Origin: Singulisphaera sp. GP187
Lineage (GTDB): Bacteria; Planctomycetota; Phycisphaerae; Phycisphaerales; SM1A02
DNA: 50,398 nucleotides
Direction of reading: 5' to 3'
Assembly (NCBI GenBank): GCA_945868805.1
Contig: CAMBMO010000016.1
Span: forward strand, 1 to 50,398
The translations under genes and the position numbers were made by a program. The notes beneath the pieces are model-generated. The model did not search any database. It was not told where the DNA came from and worked only from the letters and a program-made list of their open reading frames with translations. Position 1 is the first letter of the stretch. Each line of letters starts with the position of its first letter. Of this stretch, positions 33,519-42,769 are shown in pieces.

Positions 33519-34682
33519 CTACAACCCTCTTGCAACCGCCAGAAACCCATCGTAATTCGCGCGCATTTCTTTCAGCGAATCACCGCCGAATTTTTCACGC
33601 AGGGCGCGCGCGATCTCGAACGCGACGACATTTTCCATCACCACGCTCGCCGCAGCGATCGCGCTGATGTCCGATCGCTCGTACTGGCTCTGCGTCGCCT
33701 CGTGCGTACGAAGGTCGACGCTGGGCATTCCCCGCAGGAGCGTCGAGATCGGTTTCATCGCTCCACGCACGACGACTGGCATTCCGTTGGTCATTCCCCC
33801 TTCGATACCGCCAGCGTTGTTCGACGGACGTGTGTATCCCAAGTGCGATTCGCCTCGCCGATTGTCATCAAAGACAATCGGATCATGCACTTGACTGCCG
33901 GTCCTGCGTGCAGCTTCACTGCCAAGCCCGATCTCGACTGCCTTGAAAGCTTGAATCCCCATGACCGCTCCAGCAAGGCGCGAATCGAGCCGCGAATCCC
34001 AACTTTCGCAGGATCCCAAACCTGGCACCACTCCAAAGATATGCACTTCGCAGATGCCTCCGACGGTGTCCTTGTCCACTTTCGCTTGATGGATCGCCGC
34101 AACGATTGCCGCTGATGCCACGGTGTCCGGGCAGTAGACCTCGCTTGCGTTGCGGGCGTCACGCAGACTCGCCAGCGCTTGCTCACTCGGCTCGACCGCG
34201 CTCGTCGTCGTAAGCGCCCCGCGCACGAATCCAAAACATTCGATGCCGAATGCCCGCAGCAAACACCTTGCAATCGCTCCCGCAGCAGTTCGTGCGGCAG
34301 TCTCGCGTGCGCTCGCTCTTTCAAGTGTCCCACGACAATCTGTCGTCAACCATTTGATGCTTCCCGCAAGATCCGCGTGTCCAGGGCGCGGACGAAAGAC
34401 GGGCGGGGTCTTCACCGCGTCGTCGATGCGCGAATCCGTATTGGCAATCTGCACGGCGATGGGCGATCCAATCGTGAGACCACCACGCACTCCCGCCAAG
34501 AAAACCGCACGGTCGGATTCGATGCGCTGGCGTGCGCTGCGGCCATACCCGCCTTGTCTACGGTGCAGTTCGTTGTCGATGAATGCGGCGTCGATCTCGA
34601 CTCCAGACGGCATCCCTTCGACGAGCGCGATCATCGCGGGCCCGTGCGACTCGCCTGCTGTTGTGTACTTCAAGTGCGCCAC
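33519..34682 (-). CDS. aroC: Chorismate synthase
   Basis: A 387-residue enzyme forming chorismate from EPSP with reduced FMN. Marks are LKYTTAGESHGPAM at the start, RRQGGYGRSARQRIESD, RPGHADLAGSIKW, RASARETAARTAAGA and GESHLGYTRPSNNAGGIEGGMTNG. The start is GTG at 34682 (reading M-A-H-L-K-Y), with AGGA 8 bases upstream; no ATG fits. It follows aroDE on the same strand after 10 bases, so three shikimate steps are in one operon. The C-terminus (residues after about 350) is full length. Confidence 0.96.
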   Translation of the reverse strand: MAHLKYTTAGESHGPAMIALVEGMPSGVEIDAAFIDNELHRRQGGYGRSARQRIESDRAVFLAGVRGGLTIGSPIAVQIANTDSRIDDAVKTPPVFRPRPGHADLAGSIKWLTTDCRGTLERASARETAARTAAGAIARCLLRAFGIECFGFVRGALTTTSAVEPSEQALASLRDARNASEVYCPDTVASAAIVAAIHQAKVDKDTVGGICEVHIFGVVPGLGSCESWDSRLDSRLAGAVMGIQAFKAVEIGLGSEAARRTGSQVHDPIVFDDNRRGESHLGYTRPSNNAGGIEGGMTNGMPVVVRGAMKPISTLLRGMPSVDLRTHEATQSQYERSDISAIAAASVVMENVVAFEIARALREKFGGDSLKEMRANYDGFLAVARGL

Positions 34683-34692
34683 GAGTGCGATC

Positions 34693-36291
34693 CTATCTCG
34701 ACTGCTTGGCTGTCGACGGTGGCGAACCAGTCCAAATCGCGAACTGCGCGCGAGCCTGTGCGATAAACATCTGCGATCCCTCAACAACTCGCGCGCCGCG
34801 AGATTTTGCATACTTCAGAAACGGAGTCTGCGCCGGCAAGTACACCGCATCAAGCACGGCGGTCCGCTGGTCAATCACGATGCCTTCGGGCAGAGGATTT
34901 CCATCTGGCAGTGGACCGCCCTCCATGCCAACACTGGTGCAGTTCACGATGAAGTCGAAGTGCTGGCCCGAAAGTTTCGCGAGCTCGCTCGCGCTCACAT
35001 CGAGATCCGACCCGCCACTTGCCTTCGAGAATTCCGCCGCAATACGCGTCGCTCGATCCGCCGTGCGATTGACGATCACGACCTTTGCGCCCGCATTCGC
35101 GATTCCATACGCCGCGGCACGCGCGGCACCACCCGCACCGAGCACGAGTGCGCGCTTGCCATCCATCGCTCGACTCGCCGTCTCGCGGCCCGATGTTTCC
35201 CCAAGCGCATCGACGAACGCGCCCGCGTCTGTGTTATCTGCGATGAGTGTTCCGTCGCTCAGGCGTGCGATCGTGTTTGCCGCGCCGATTCGGCGAGCGC
35301 CGCCCGTGATCACTCCACCTGATTCTTGAACGAATCGGATCGCATGCGCCTTGTGTGGCATCGTGATCGACGCGCCGGAAAAGTCCAGTGGTGCGTACGC
35401 GAGCAGTTCGCCCAACGTCGCCTTGAATGACTCCCACGAGGGCGCAACCTCGATGGCAAAGAGGCGCGCATTGACCTTCGCTTGGCGGAACCACCCATTG
35501 TGGGTCGCAGGCGACCGCGAGTGGGCAACTGGCGACCCAAGCACTCCGTAGATGCGGGTCCGCGCATCGATCGAGCGGAAACCCCAATCGCTCTGCAACT
35601 CCGCGGTGGTCGGCTGTCCCGGGGCCGTCCCCTGCTCGTCACTTCGTGCATAGGTCAGGAACCCCCCAAACTTCGGCGCAAGCACTCGGCTCATGAGTCC
35701 GTGTTCTCCCATGCAAAGTGCAATCGTTGGCTTGACCCGCGTCGCAAGCAACTCAAACGCCTCGATGTTGTCGCGTGCGGTGCGCGCAGTCCACACGACC
35801 TTTGCGATTGTGCCCACAGGCTCGTTCCAGATTTCCGCGACTCGCGAGGAAAGACCCGAAGGTCGCCCAGCCAAGTCATGAAACGAGAGGATGACTCGTG
35901 GCGCGTCCATCCCCGACTGCCCCGCTATCCGAGCCATTTCCCGCACCGAATCGCCTAGGACTGACCGCGATCGGATCGTGGCGAGCTCAACATCGACGTA
36001 CGCGGCGGATGGCTTCGCGCTCGACGCCGCCGACCACGCCGCTTGTCGCTCGTCATCGCTTCCCGAAAACGCGCCGCCCTGGCTCTCGTCCCGCACCGTG
36101 ACGATGCAAGGCATCGGCGATTCTTGTACCAGTCTCGCAATCCCGCCCGCACCGCTGGGCTCTTGTGCGAGCGAATCCACGCGCCACTCGACGAGATCCG
36201 CGCCCTGACTCTTGGCGAGTCGCGCGGAATCGAGCGCACGGCCGATCGCATCGGTTCGCTCGACAGAAATAGCGACAGCGATCAGTGTCAC
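34693..36291 (-). CDS. Fused 3-dehydroquinate dehydratase (type I) - shikimate dehydrogenase
   Basis: A 532-residue bifunctional enzyme for shikimate-pathway steps 3 and 4. Residues 1-225 are a type I dehydroquinase: EWRVDS near 35, ILSFHDLAGRP with His138, and AKVVWTA with the Schiff-base Lys164. Residues 245-520 are a shikimate dehydrogenase: YGVLGSPVAHSRSPATHN, SITMPHK with Lys314, NTDA with Asp355, the NADP site LGAGGAARAAAYG near 384 and NRT near 408. The start is GTG at 36291; an open frame upstream is overlapped by the divergent gene and not conserved. The AroD-AroE fusion is known in plants, Chlamydiae and planctomycetes. Confidence 0.95.
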   Translation of the reverse strand: MTLIAVAISVERTDAIGRALDSARLAKSQGADLVEWRVDSLAQEPSGAGGIARLVQESPMPCIVTVRDESQGGAFSGSDDERQAAWSAASSAKPSAAYVDVELATIRSRSVLGDSVREMARIAGQSGMDAPRVILSFHDLAGRPSGLSSRVAEIWNEPVGTIAKVVWTARTARDNIEAFELLATRVKPTIALCMGEHGLMSRVLAPKFGGFLTYARSDEQGTAPGQPTTAELQSDWGFRSIDARTRIYGVLGSPVAHSRSPATHNGWFRQAKVNARLFAIEVAPSWESFKATLGELLAYAPLDFSGASITMPHKAHAIRFVQESGGVITGGARRIGAANTIARLSDGTLIADNTDAGAFVDALGETSGRETASRAMDGKRALVLGAGGAARAAAYGIANAGAKVVIVNRTADRATRIAAEFSKASGGSDLDVSASELAKLSGQHFDFIVNCTSVGMEGGPLPDGNPLPEGIVIDQRTAVLDAVYLPAQTPFLKYAKSRGARVVEGSQMFIAQARAQFAIWTGSPPSTAKQSR

Positions 36292-36370
36292 GACCCGAGC
36301 GTACGCCACCCATGCGACGCTGTCGTGTCGCTGTCGTTGCGCTGGATATCGATCGCTAGAATCCTCTTCA

Positions 36371-36997
36371 ATGGAATCAGAACCAGATATCGAGCAGGAA
36401 GCGTACGAATGGCTTCGCGGACACCTTTCTGGCTTTCTTCGATTCGACGGCGAGCGCATTCCTCTCAAGATCGCCCCGCTACCCGATGGTCGATTCGTTG
36501 CGCCCGTCATGGTGGCGATGCAAATCGCAGCAGATACGGTGCTCGAACTTCCAGACGATGGCGACGGCGATCTGCATCTGATGGTGTCGCTTGAGAAGTT
36601 CGACGAACGCACTGAAACTGGAGGATCCGCAGATCGCTGGCGGATCTATCACGGCGATCCGCCGGATGTGAACTGGGCGTTTATCACCATCGACGCATCC
36701 AAGTACCACGGCTACTTCATTGATGGAGAAGTCTTCCTCAGACCCAACACACTCGACAATGGCGGTGCACCGATCTGTCGAACACTCAATCAGACGCAGA
36801 TCGCCGAAGTTCGCGCTGCGATCTACACGCAGTTTCGAGCCGATTCGGAGGCGCCTGTCGTCGTTGGTGTCGATCAGGGTGGCTTCGATGTACGCAGGCA
36901 ATTCGACCTCATTCGATTGACCGCGCCGAAAGGTGTTGTGATCACAGACCAAGCGAGCGCGGTGGCCACATTGGCGACGCTCGCGAAGAACGCATAG
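36371..36997 (+). CDS. Hypothetical protein (208 aa)
   Basis: No family recognised. The start at 36371 (MESEPDIEQEAYEWLRGHLS) is chosen because the frame upstream overlaps aroDE on the other strand. The protein is acidic and soluble, without signal peptide or membrane segment, with strands such as RWRIYHGDPPDVNWAFITI, KYHGYFIDGEVFLRPN and PVVVGVDQGGFDVRRQFDLI. The composition is that of a compact alpha/beta cytoplasmic protein. It sits between aroDE (divergent) and the phenylalanine hydroxylase gene, 64 bases downstream on the same strand, so it may share a transcript with aromatic amino-acid metabolism; that link is only positional. Confidence 0.75.
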   Translation: MESEPDIEQEAYEWLRGHLSGFLRFDGERIPLKIAPLPDGRFVAPVMVAMQIAADTVLELPDDGDGDLHLMVSLEKFDERTETGGSADRWRIYHGDPPDVNWAFITIDASKYHGYFIDGEVFLRPNTLDNGGAPICRTLNQTQIAEVRAAIYTQFRADSEAPVVVGVDQGGFDVRRQFDLIRLTAPKGVVITDQASAVATLATLAKNA

Positions 36998-37061
36998 CGC
37001 CACTTTCCCTCCCGTTGGAGAGCGGAAGAAAAACCCCCTAGACTCAAGTAAGGAGACTCTC

Positions 37062-37943
37062 ATGGGACAACACGACGGCAAACAGAAGTTCTCAGGCAGT
37101 TTGAACAGCGCGATGATCGATGGACCCGAAGGCGTCGCTGCGCAGGAGTACGCCAACAACTTCGGCGCTCCTGGATACGACGATATCTCGCGGATCTACA
37201 TCACCCAGCGGTACGAGGGCTATTCCGCCGAGAATCAGGAATCCTGGCGGACTCTCTACGACCGACAGATGTCGTACTTGGAATCCCACGCATCGGATGT
37301 CTATCTGACCGGAGCGCGTTCGATCCGCCTCGTGCGCGATCACATCCCACATCTTGATGGTCCAGAGTCAATCAACATCTATCTGAAAAAATTGACTGGC
37401 TGGCAGAGTTGTGGCGTGCCCGGCTATCTGCCTGCGAAAGCGTTCTTCGCCTGCCTCGCGCGTCGCGAATTCCCAACGACAGTCGTGCTTCGTCCGAAGG
37501 AATCGCTGGACTATCTGCCCGAGCCCGATGTTTTTCACGACATCTTCGGACATGTCCCATTGCACGCGGACCCGATATTCGCTGACTTCCTTCAGACCTA
37601 CGGCAAGGCGGCATCGACGACAAACGACCCATTCCACATTGAACGACTCGCGCGCCTCTTCTGGTTCACGGTCGAGTTCGGCCTGATTCGCGAAGGCGGT
37701 CGGGTGAAGCTCTATGGATCTGGTTTGATTTCCAGCCCTGGCGAAAGTCGCCACGCCCTCGACAGTCCCGATGTCGAGCGCCGTCCCTTCGACATGGAAA
37801 CCGTCTGTTCGACGAGTTTCGAGATTGATCACTTTCAGCCGATTCTGTTTGTGCTGGAGAGCTTCGACCAACTGCGCGAAGCGATGAATTCCTATGCACA
37901 GCGCATTCTCAATTCACCTGCGACCGCTCACGTCGAGGGATGA
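37062..37943 (+). CDS. phhA: Phenylalanine 4-monooxygenase
   Basis: A 293-residue aromatic amino-acid hydroxylase that converts phenylalanine to tyrosine with tetrahydropterin and Fe(II). The iron site is VFHDIFGHVPLHAD (two His near residues 160 and 165) with Glu in FWFTVEFGLI; other marks are GYLPAKAFFACLARREFP and YGSGLISSPGE. It corresponds to the catalytic domain of animal enzymes, the normal bacterial length. AAGGAG lies 6 bases before the ATG. The N-terminal 30 residues vary among homologues. No pterin-carbinolamine dehydratase gene is nearby. The next gene starts 16 bases downstream. Confidence 0.95.
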   Translation: MGQHDGKQKFSGSLNSAMIDGPEGVAAQEYANNFGAPGYDDISRIYITQRYEGYSAENQESWRTLYDRQMSYLESHASDVYLTGARSIRLVRDHIPHLDGPESINIYLKKLTGWQSCGVPGYLPAKAFFACLARREFPTTVVLRPKESLDYLPEPDVFHDIFGHVPLHADPIFADFLQTYGKAASTTNDPFHIERLARLFWFTVEFGLIREGGRVKLYGSGLISSPGESRHALDSPDVERRPFDMETVCSTSFEIDHFQPILFVLESFDQLREAMNSYAQRILNSPATAHVEG

Positions 37944-37959
37944 CCATTTGGACCCAGCC

Positions 37960-39168
37960 ATGAAGAAAGTCAAGAGGGCGTCCATCGCAACGATATCCAG
38001 CGCGGAATTCACGGCACGTCGAGATCGAGTTCTGCGTGCACTCGCACGCGATGGCAATGCAATCGGACTCGTCCTTGCGGGCGATGCTGATGCGTCGCTC
38101 TCGCACGCTTGGCGCCCAAATCCTAACTTTGAATACCTCACCGGGATTACCGATGAGCCGGGCGCGATGCTGCTCCTTGATCCCAATCACCCCGTGATCG
38201 CACGGCGTACGCAGCTCTTTCTGCGTCCACTTAATCCGGAACTCGAACGTTGGGATGGCTTGCGCGAATCCGTCGGCGCGCAACTCAAGGATCGATACGG
38301 CATCGCAACCATCATGCGCACGACCGCCCTCGCGCGCTTTTTGCTCGAGAGTGCCAAGCGAGCGAAGCGATTCGCTTGCCTGCATCCACTCGCTGCGCAC
38401 AATGCACCCAACTCCCCCGACCTCACGATCTTCAAGGAGAGCGCCTCCCGAATTCCGAGCGCGACAATCTCAGACCTCTCACACATTCTTCCCGCGCTTC
38501 GCGCAGTGAAGAGCACGGCCGAAGTCGCCTGCGTCCAACACGCCGCGGATATCACGGCGATTGGATTTCAAGCAGCCCTCGCCACAGCAAAGCCTGGCAA
38601 GACCGAATTCAATGTCCAAGAAGCGGTCGAACACGCTTACAAATCCGCAGGTGCGCGCGAGACCGCGTATCGCACGATCGCAGGCACTGGATTCAACGCG
38701 ACCGTTCTGCATTACCACGCCAACTCAAGAGCGATCCAAGCGGGCGAACTGCTCGTCCTTGATTCCGGAGCAAGCTTTGGCGGATATGCGGCGGATGTCA
38801 CACGAACATTTGCGGTCTCGGGGACATTTACGCCGCGACAGAAACTCGTCTACGACACCGTACTGAAAGCCCAACTCGCGTCGATTCGTGCGTGCCGCCC
38901 CGGTGCGACGATGTCCCAAGTCGACGCTGCCGCACGCAAGGTGATCACTGCGGCTGGATTCGCTGACAATTTCATCCACGGCATCGGACACCATCTCGGA
39001 TTGGAAGTGCACGATGCCGATCCCGGCAGCGCGCTCGAACCTGGCATGATTGTCACGATCGAGCCTGGCATCTACATCCAAGAAGAATCGCTGGGAGTTC
39101 GCATCGAAGACGACATCTTGATCACGCGTGGCGGTGCGAAAGTGCTGACATCCGCGATCCCAAAGTAA
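37960..39168 (+). CDS. pepP: Xaa-Pro aminopeptidase (M24B)
   Basis: A 402-residue metallopeptidase that removes N-terminal residues before proline. The AMP N-domain (EFTARRDRVLRAL, NFEYLTGITDEPGAMLLL) spans residues 10-150. The catalytic pita-bread domain carries the two-metal ligands: Asp in LLVLDSGAS and YAADVTRTF, His in FIHGIGHHLGLEVHD, Glu in TIEPGIY and GVRIEDD. An in-frame start 66 bases upstream lies inside the hydroxylase gene; 37960 (MKKVKRASIATISS) is 16 bases after it and more likely. Cytoplasmic. Co-transcription with the hydroxylase is likely by spacing. Confidence 0.95.
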   Translation: MKKVKRASIATISSAEFTARRDRVLRALARDGNAIGLVLAGDADASLSHAWRPNPNFEYLTGITDEPGAMLLLDPNHPVIARRTQLFLRPLNPELERWDGLRESVGAQLKDRYGIATIMRTTALARFLLESAKRAKRFACLHPLAAHNAPNSPDLTIFKESASRIPSATISDLSHILPALRAVKSTAEVACVQHAADITAIGFQAALATAKPGKTEFNVQEAVEHAYKSAGARETAYRTIAGTGFNATVLHYHANSRAIQAGELLVLDSGASFGGYAADVTRTFAVSGTFTPRQKLVYDTVLKAQLASIRACRPGATMSQVDAAARKVITAAGFADNFIHGIGHHLGLEVHDADPGSALEPGMIVTIEPGIYIQEESLGVRIEDDILITRGGAKVLTSAIPK

Positions 39169-39178
39169 CCCAACGCGA

Positions 39179-39562
39179 TCACATCTCTGGCGGCATCATC
39201 CAGTGATAGAAGAGCAACGCTCCTGAGTAAATGACAGGCGCGGACGAGACGATCAGGGCGAACCAGATAAGGAACTTTCCGACAGATAACTTGTCGCGCG
39301 ATATCCATTCGCACGCGAGAATCACGAAGAGAACCAAACTGAACTTGAATCCGATCGCCCCCCAGAGTCCCCATGCATCGATAACGATCTTGGCGACGGG
39401 ATTTAACTCGAGACCCTGGTGGCGCTCGAGGATGTACCAGGTCAGCATGACGTCCATGCCCGCCAGAAAGATGAGCCAGACGTACTCGTCCTGATATCGA
39501 AGCGCTGGCATCGAGAAGAAACGAGGTCGGTGACTGGCGCGATTGTGCTTCGGATCAGTCAT
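39179..39562 (-). CDS. Small membrane protein, DUF5658-like
   Basis: A 127-residue protein with four hydrophobic segments. Residues 25-90 match the DUF5658 pattern: YVWLIFLAGMDVMLTWYIL, then LELNPVAKIVID, then WGLWGAIGFKFSLVLFVIL. The 'MD...T......G..E.NP' signature is characteristic. The family's role is unknown. Start 39562 (MTDPKHNRASH) is preferred to one 30 bases upstream, but no ribosome-binding site decides it. Convergent with pepP 10 bases away, and 85 bases downstream of thiC on the same strand. Confidence 0.8.
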   Translation of the reverse strand: MTDPKHNRASHRPRFFSMPALRYQDEYVWLIFLAGMDVMLTWYILERHQGLELNPVAKIVIDAWGLWGAIGFKFSLVLFVILACEWISRDKLSVGKFLIWFALIVSSAPVIYSGALLFYHWMMPPEM

Positions 39563-39647
39563 GCGTGGTCGCGATATCGATCGCTTTTCCAATGATAATG
39601 CGTGTGAAAACTGGGGCTTTTCGGCGTGGATTTGCAGTGCATCGAAC

Positions 39648-41540
39648 TTAAATCACCGAATCGTGCACCGACAAGTTGTGCGCCGGTGCCGTGTTCAGCT
39701 GAACCAGTTTCTCGCCTTGCACACTCTTGGCTGTTTCAGGATCGACATAGTCACTGTGACATGACCCCTTCGCAACATCCGCACCGACCGCCGACTTCGT
39801 CTTCGACGCCAGCTTATGAATCTCATCCGGCGAGAGCACACCGCGCTTCGCCAAGATCTCCTGCTGTTCCTCGTTTAACGCGCCGCTTCGAACGGGCTTG
39901 CCCCGTTGATACTCCTCTTCCTTGCCACTCGCAAACTCCTGGATCTCCTTACTGATGCGAACACTGCACCAGTCGTGCCCACACATTGCGCAAAAGTCCG
40001 TATCGACATCCAGGTCTTCGTCGTGGTACGCCCGTGCCGTGTCGGGATCAAACGACAATTCGAAGTGCTTCTCCCAGTTCAGCGCGGCTCGCGCCTTTGT
40101 GAGTTCGTCGTCGCGGTCGCGCGTTCCCGGAATTCCAAGCGCAACATCCGCGGCGTGCGCCGCAATCTTGTAAGCGATGCACCCCTGCTTCACATCGTCT
40201 TTTTTCGGCAGGCCGAGGTGCTCCTTTGGCGTCACATAACAAAGCATGCTCGCGCCGTGATACCCCGCCGCCGTCGCGCCGATACAACTGGTGATGTGGT
40301 CGTATCCGGGAAAAATGTCCGTGACGAGCGGTCCAAGCACATAAAACGGCGCGCCGTGACAAAGCGTGCGCTGCAGTTTCATGTTGTATTCAATCTGATC
40401 GAATGGAACATGGCCGGGACCTTCCACCATCACCTGCACTCCCTTGCGCCAGGCACGCTCGGTCAATTCTCCAATCGTGGCAAGTTCGGCGAGCTGTGCA
40501 GCGTCGGTCGCGTCGGCGAGACCTCCAGGACGCAGTCCATCACCGATGGAAAATGTCACGTCATATTCGCGCATCACATCGCAAATACTCTCCCATCCCG
40601 TGTACATCAGGTTCTGACGATTGTTGACCAACATCCATTTCGCCAACAGACTTCCACCACGACTAACGATTCCGATGAGTCGCTTGCGAATAAGCGGCAG
40701 ATGCTCCTTCAGCACTCCGGCATGGATAGTGAAGTAGTCCACACCTTGCTTCGCTTGATGCGCCAGAGTTTCGAGCACGATCGTTTCATCCAACTCCTCT
40801 AGCTTCTTTCCGATGATCATCGAATAGATCGGTACTGTGCCGATCGGCACCGTGCTGTTAAGGATGATCGCCTCGCGACACGCGTCTAAGTCGCCGCCAG
40901 TCGAGAGATCCATGACCGTGTCCGCACCCCAACGCTCCGCCCACTTCAACTTTTCGACTTCCTCGTCGGTTCCAGAACTGACGGGACTCGCGCCCATATT
41001 CGCGTTGATCTTGGTCTTCGACGCGCGGCCGATCGCCATCGGGTCGAGTTTGTGTTCGAGGTGCACGCGATTGGCAGGGATCACCATGCGGCCCGCTGCG
41101 ATTTCATCGCGAACTTGCAGAGCAGTCAAGTGCCCTTCGCGCTCGGCCACTCGCTTCATTTGCGCAGTCACGATTCCTAGGCGTGCATGTTCGAGCTGCG
41201 TGATCGGCACGAATCCACGCGGAGCGACTGCACGGATGAACGATCCCACTGCGACGCGAGCATGAGCAGCACAACCTTCTTCGTGCGACGGCACCGCTTC
41301 GAGCGTCCATTCACGGGGAAGGAAATCCCAGGCGGTCAGTTTGCTCGGAGCGGGCATCCCCGGCGTATCCGGGGAGCTGAACGCGAGTGTGCCACCGACA
41401 TCGGGTGCGTTGGCAAAGCTTCCTGGCGTCGTTCCCGCCGATGTAGAAGAAGGATCCATGGCACCTCGGAGCGGGAGCTCAATCGGCGGGGAAATGCGGG
41501 CTGGGATGGCTGAAGCGGCTTTTTTTGTTTGGATGGTCAT
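39648..41540 (-). CDS. thiC: Phosphomethylpyrimidine synthase
   Basis: A 630-residue radical-SAM enzyme that turns aminoimidazole ribotide into the HMP-phosphate of thiamine. Marks are [80 protein letters not shown] and, near the C-terminus, the iron-sulfur motif CAMCGHDWC that is peculiar to ThiC. The first about 65 residues are low-complexity and Pro/Ala-rich, extra to the family; a later start is possible but no other ATG fits. The 230 bases between this gene and the divergent regulator lack a complete TPP riboswitch. Confidence 0.97.
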   Translation of the reverse strand: MTIQTKKAASAIPARISPPIELPLRGAMDPSSTSAGTTPGSFANAPDVGGTLAFSSPDTPGMPAPSKLTAWDFLPREWTLEAVPSHEEGCAAHARVAVGSFIRAVAPRGFVPITQLEHARLGIVTAQMKRVAEREGHLTALQVRDEIAAGRMVIPANRVHLEHKLDPMAIGRASKTKINANMGASPVSSGTDEEVEKLKWAERWGADTVMDLSTGGDLDACREAIILNSTVPIGTVPIYSMIIGKKLEELDETIVLETLAHQAKQGVDYFTIHAGVLKEHLPLIRKRLIGIVSRGGSLLAKWMLVNNRQNLMYTGWESICDVMREYDVTFSIGDGLRPGGLADATDAAQLAELATIGELTERAWRKGVQVMVEGPGHVPFDQIEYNMKLQRTLCHGAPFYVLGPLVTDIFPGYDHITSCIGATAAGYHGASMLCYVTPKEHLGLPKKDDVKQGCIAYKIAAHAADVALGIPGTRDRDDELTKARAALNWEKHFELSFDPDTARAYHDEDLDVDTDFCAMCGHDWCSVRISKEIQEFASGKEEEYQRGKPVRSGALNEEQQEILAKRGVLSPDEIHKLASKTKSAVGADVAKGSCHSDYVDPETAKSVQGEKLVQLNTAPAHNLSVHDSVI

Positions 41541-41770
41541 ATGGATGCTCTAATCAGCGAAAACGGAGGGGACTTCTCAGCTCAACGAGTGGCAGACGCG
41601 CTGAGCGACGAGGTGCAAGTATACGCCTGCAGAACGAGCTGAAGCGATACCATCCGCTTTCACATTCCAGGTTTCATTTTCAGGACAGTCGGTTTGGTTG
41701 CTTGCGACCGCTTCGACCATCGCATGCAACGAACGCTTCGCACCGCGAGGAACTTGCTCTGCTCGAAACC

Positions 41771-42742
41771 ATGTTTCCAACTCGACCCGAGTGCAAACGC
41801 ATAGCCAGCGCTATCGATCGATCATGGCTAGAGATCCTCCGCGCCGATGGACGACAGATCGGTCGGTTCTTCGCCGAGCGATCTGACGTCTCAGATGCCA
41901 CGGTCAGTCGCCGTCTTTCGATCATGAAAGAGTCGTCACTCGTTGATGTTCGCGGATACCTCAGCCCGTTCGACGCAGGAGTCGGCGCAATCTCGATGGT
42001 TCGCTTCAAAACCGCCACATCACCAGATCAATTCGCGACTGCGCTCGCGGGACTCTCCTGCTGTTATCGAGTCGCGACCATCTTCGGCCAATCACTGGTC
42101 GTCGCTCTCATGGCGGGCGAATGCGACTTGTCCCTCCTCGCCAATGTCGACTCGATCCTCGGCGATCACCCCTCTGTCTCGATCGAAAACGCATGCCCGG
42201 TCCTTCGGATCATCCCGCCCCGAGAAGCTCGTCAACCTGCGAACCACCGAAAGACAATCGAATTGGACCGGCCGACGGATCGACAGCGACTGATTCAAGC
42301 GAGGCTGATCCAAGCCATCCAGAAGGATTTCCGGGCGACTGTCGCGTCGATCGCGACGACGGTCGGGGTATCCGCGCCATCGGTCGCAGCATTGATCGCA
42401 CGCATGACCGAGCAGGGGGAAATTCGCCACATTGTCGATACGGATCCACGATTCTTAAATCGCCCGCTCTGCGCGCAATTGCGGATCACCGTCCGAAAAA
42501 ACATTCAGACAACAGCACAGGCGATCGCCGAACAGCTCGACCCTGACTGGGTTTTCCTCTGCCTCGGACACGAGCACATCGTCGCCGAGATCGCCGTGCA
42601 CGACGAAGCTGAACTGCTTCGCTGGCAACACAATGTTGAGAGGATGCCAGATGTTCAGTTCGTCACACCAGAACCATTTGCAGCGGTCTACAAGCGATCC
42701 TTTGACTGGTTTTTCGATTCCCAGAATTCGCATCAATCCTGA
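41771..42742 (+). CDS. Doubled Lrp/AsnC-family transcription regulator
   Basis: A 323-residue protein with two Lrp/AsnC units in tandem. Unit 1 (about residues 10-150) has the winged helix SWLEILRADGRQIGRFFAER, SDVSDATVSRRLSIMKESS and a ligand-domain beta sheet. Unit 2 (about 170-320) has RLIQAIQKDFRATVASIATT, VGVSAPSVAALIARMTEQGE and a RAM-like domain ending VQFVTPEPFAAVYKRSF. Tandem forms are common in actinobacteria. Start 41771 (MFPTRPECKRIASAIDRSWL) is chosen; the open frame upstream lies in the thiC promoter region. Amino-acid effector unknown; it is 28 bases upstream of a threonine/serine dehydratase, a likely target. Confidence 0.88.
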   Translation: MFPTRPECKRIASAIDRSWLEILRADGRQIGRFFAERSDVSDATVSRRLSIMKESSLVDVRGYLSPFDAGVGAISMVRFKTATSPDQFATALAGLSCCYRVATIFGQSLVVALMAGECDLSLLANVDSILGDHPSVSIENACPVLRIIPPREARQPANHRKTIELDRPTDRQRLIQARLIQAIQKDFRATVASIATTVGVSAPSVAALIARMTEQGEIRHIVDTDPRFLNRPLCAQLRITVRKNIQTTAQAIAEQLDPDWVFLCLGHEHIVAEIAVHDEAELLRWQHNVERMPDVQFVTPEPFAAVYKRSFDWFFDSQNSHQS

Positions 42743-42769
42743 TTCGTCGTCGACTCTATCCTTCGACCC

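Noticed and set aside
41560-41680. Possible TPP riboswitch before thiC (CTGAGA motif on the minus strand)
   Set aside because: Only the short CTGAGA is present; the second conserved helix with the GCGTAGGGAA-type segment is absent.
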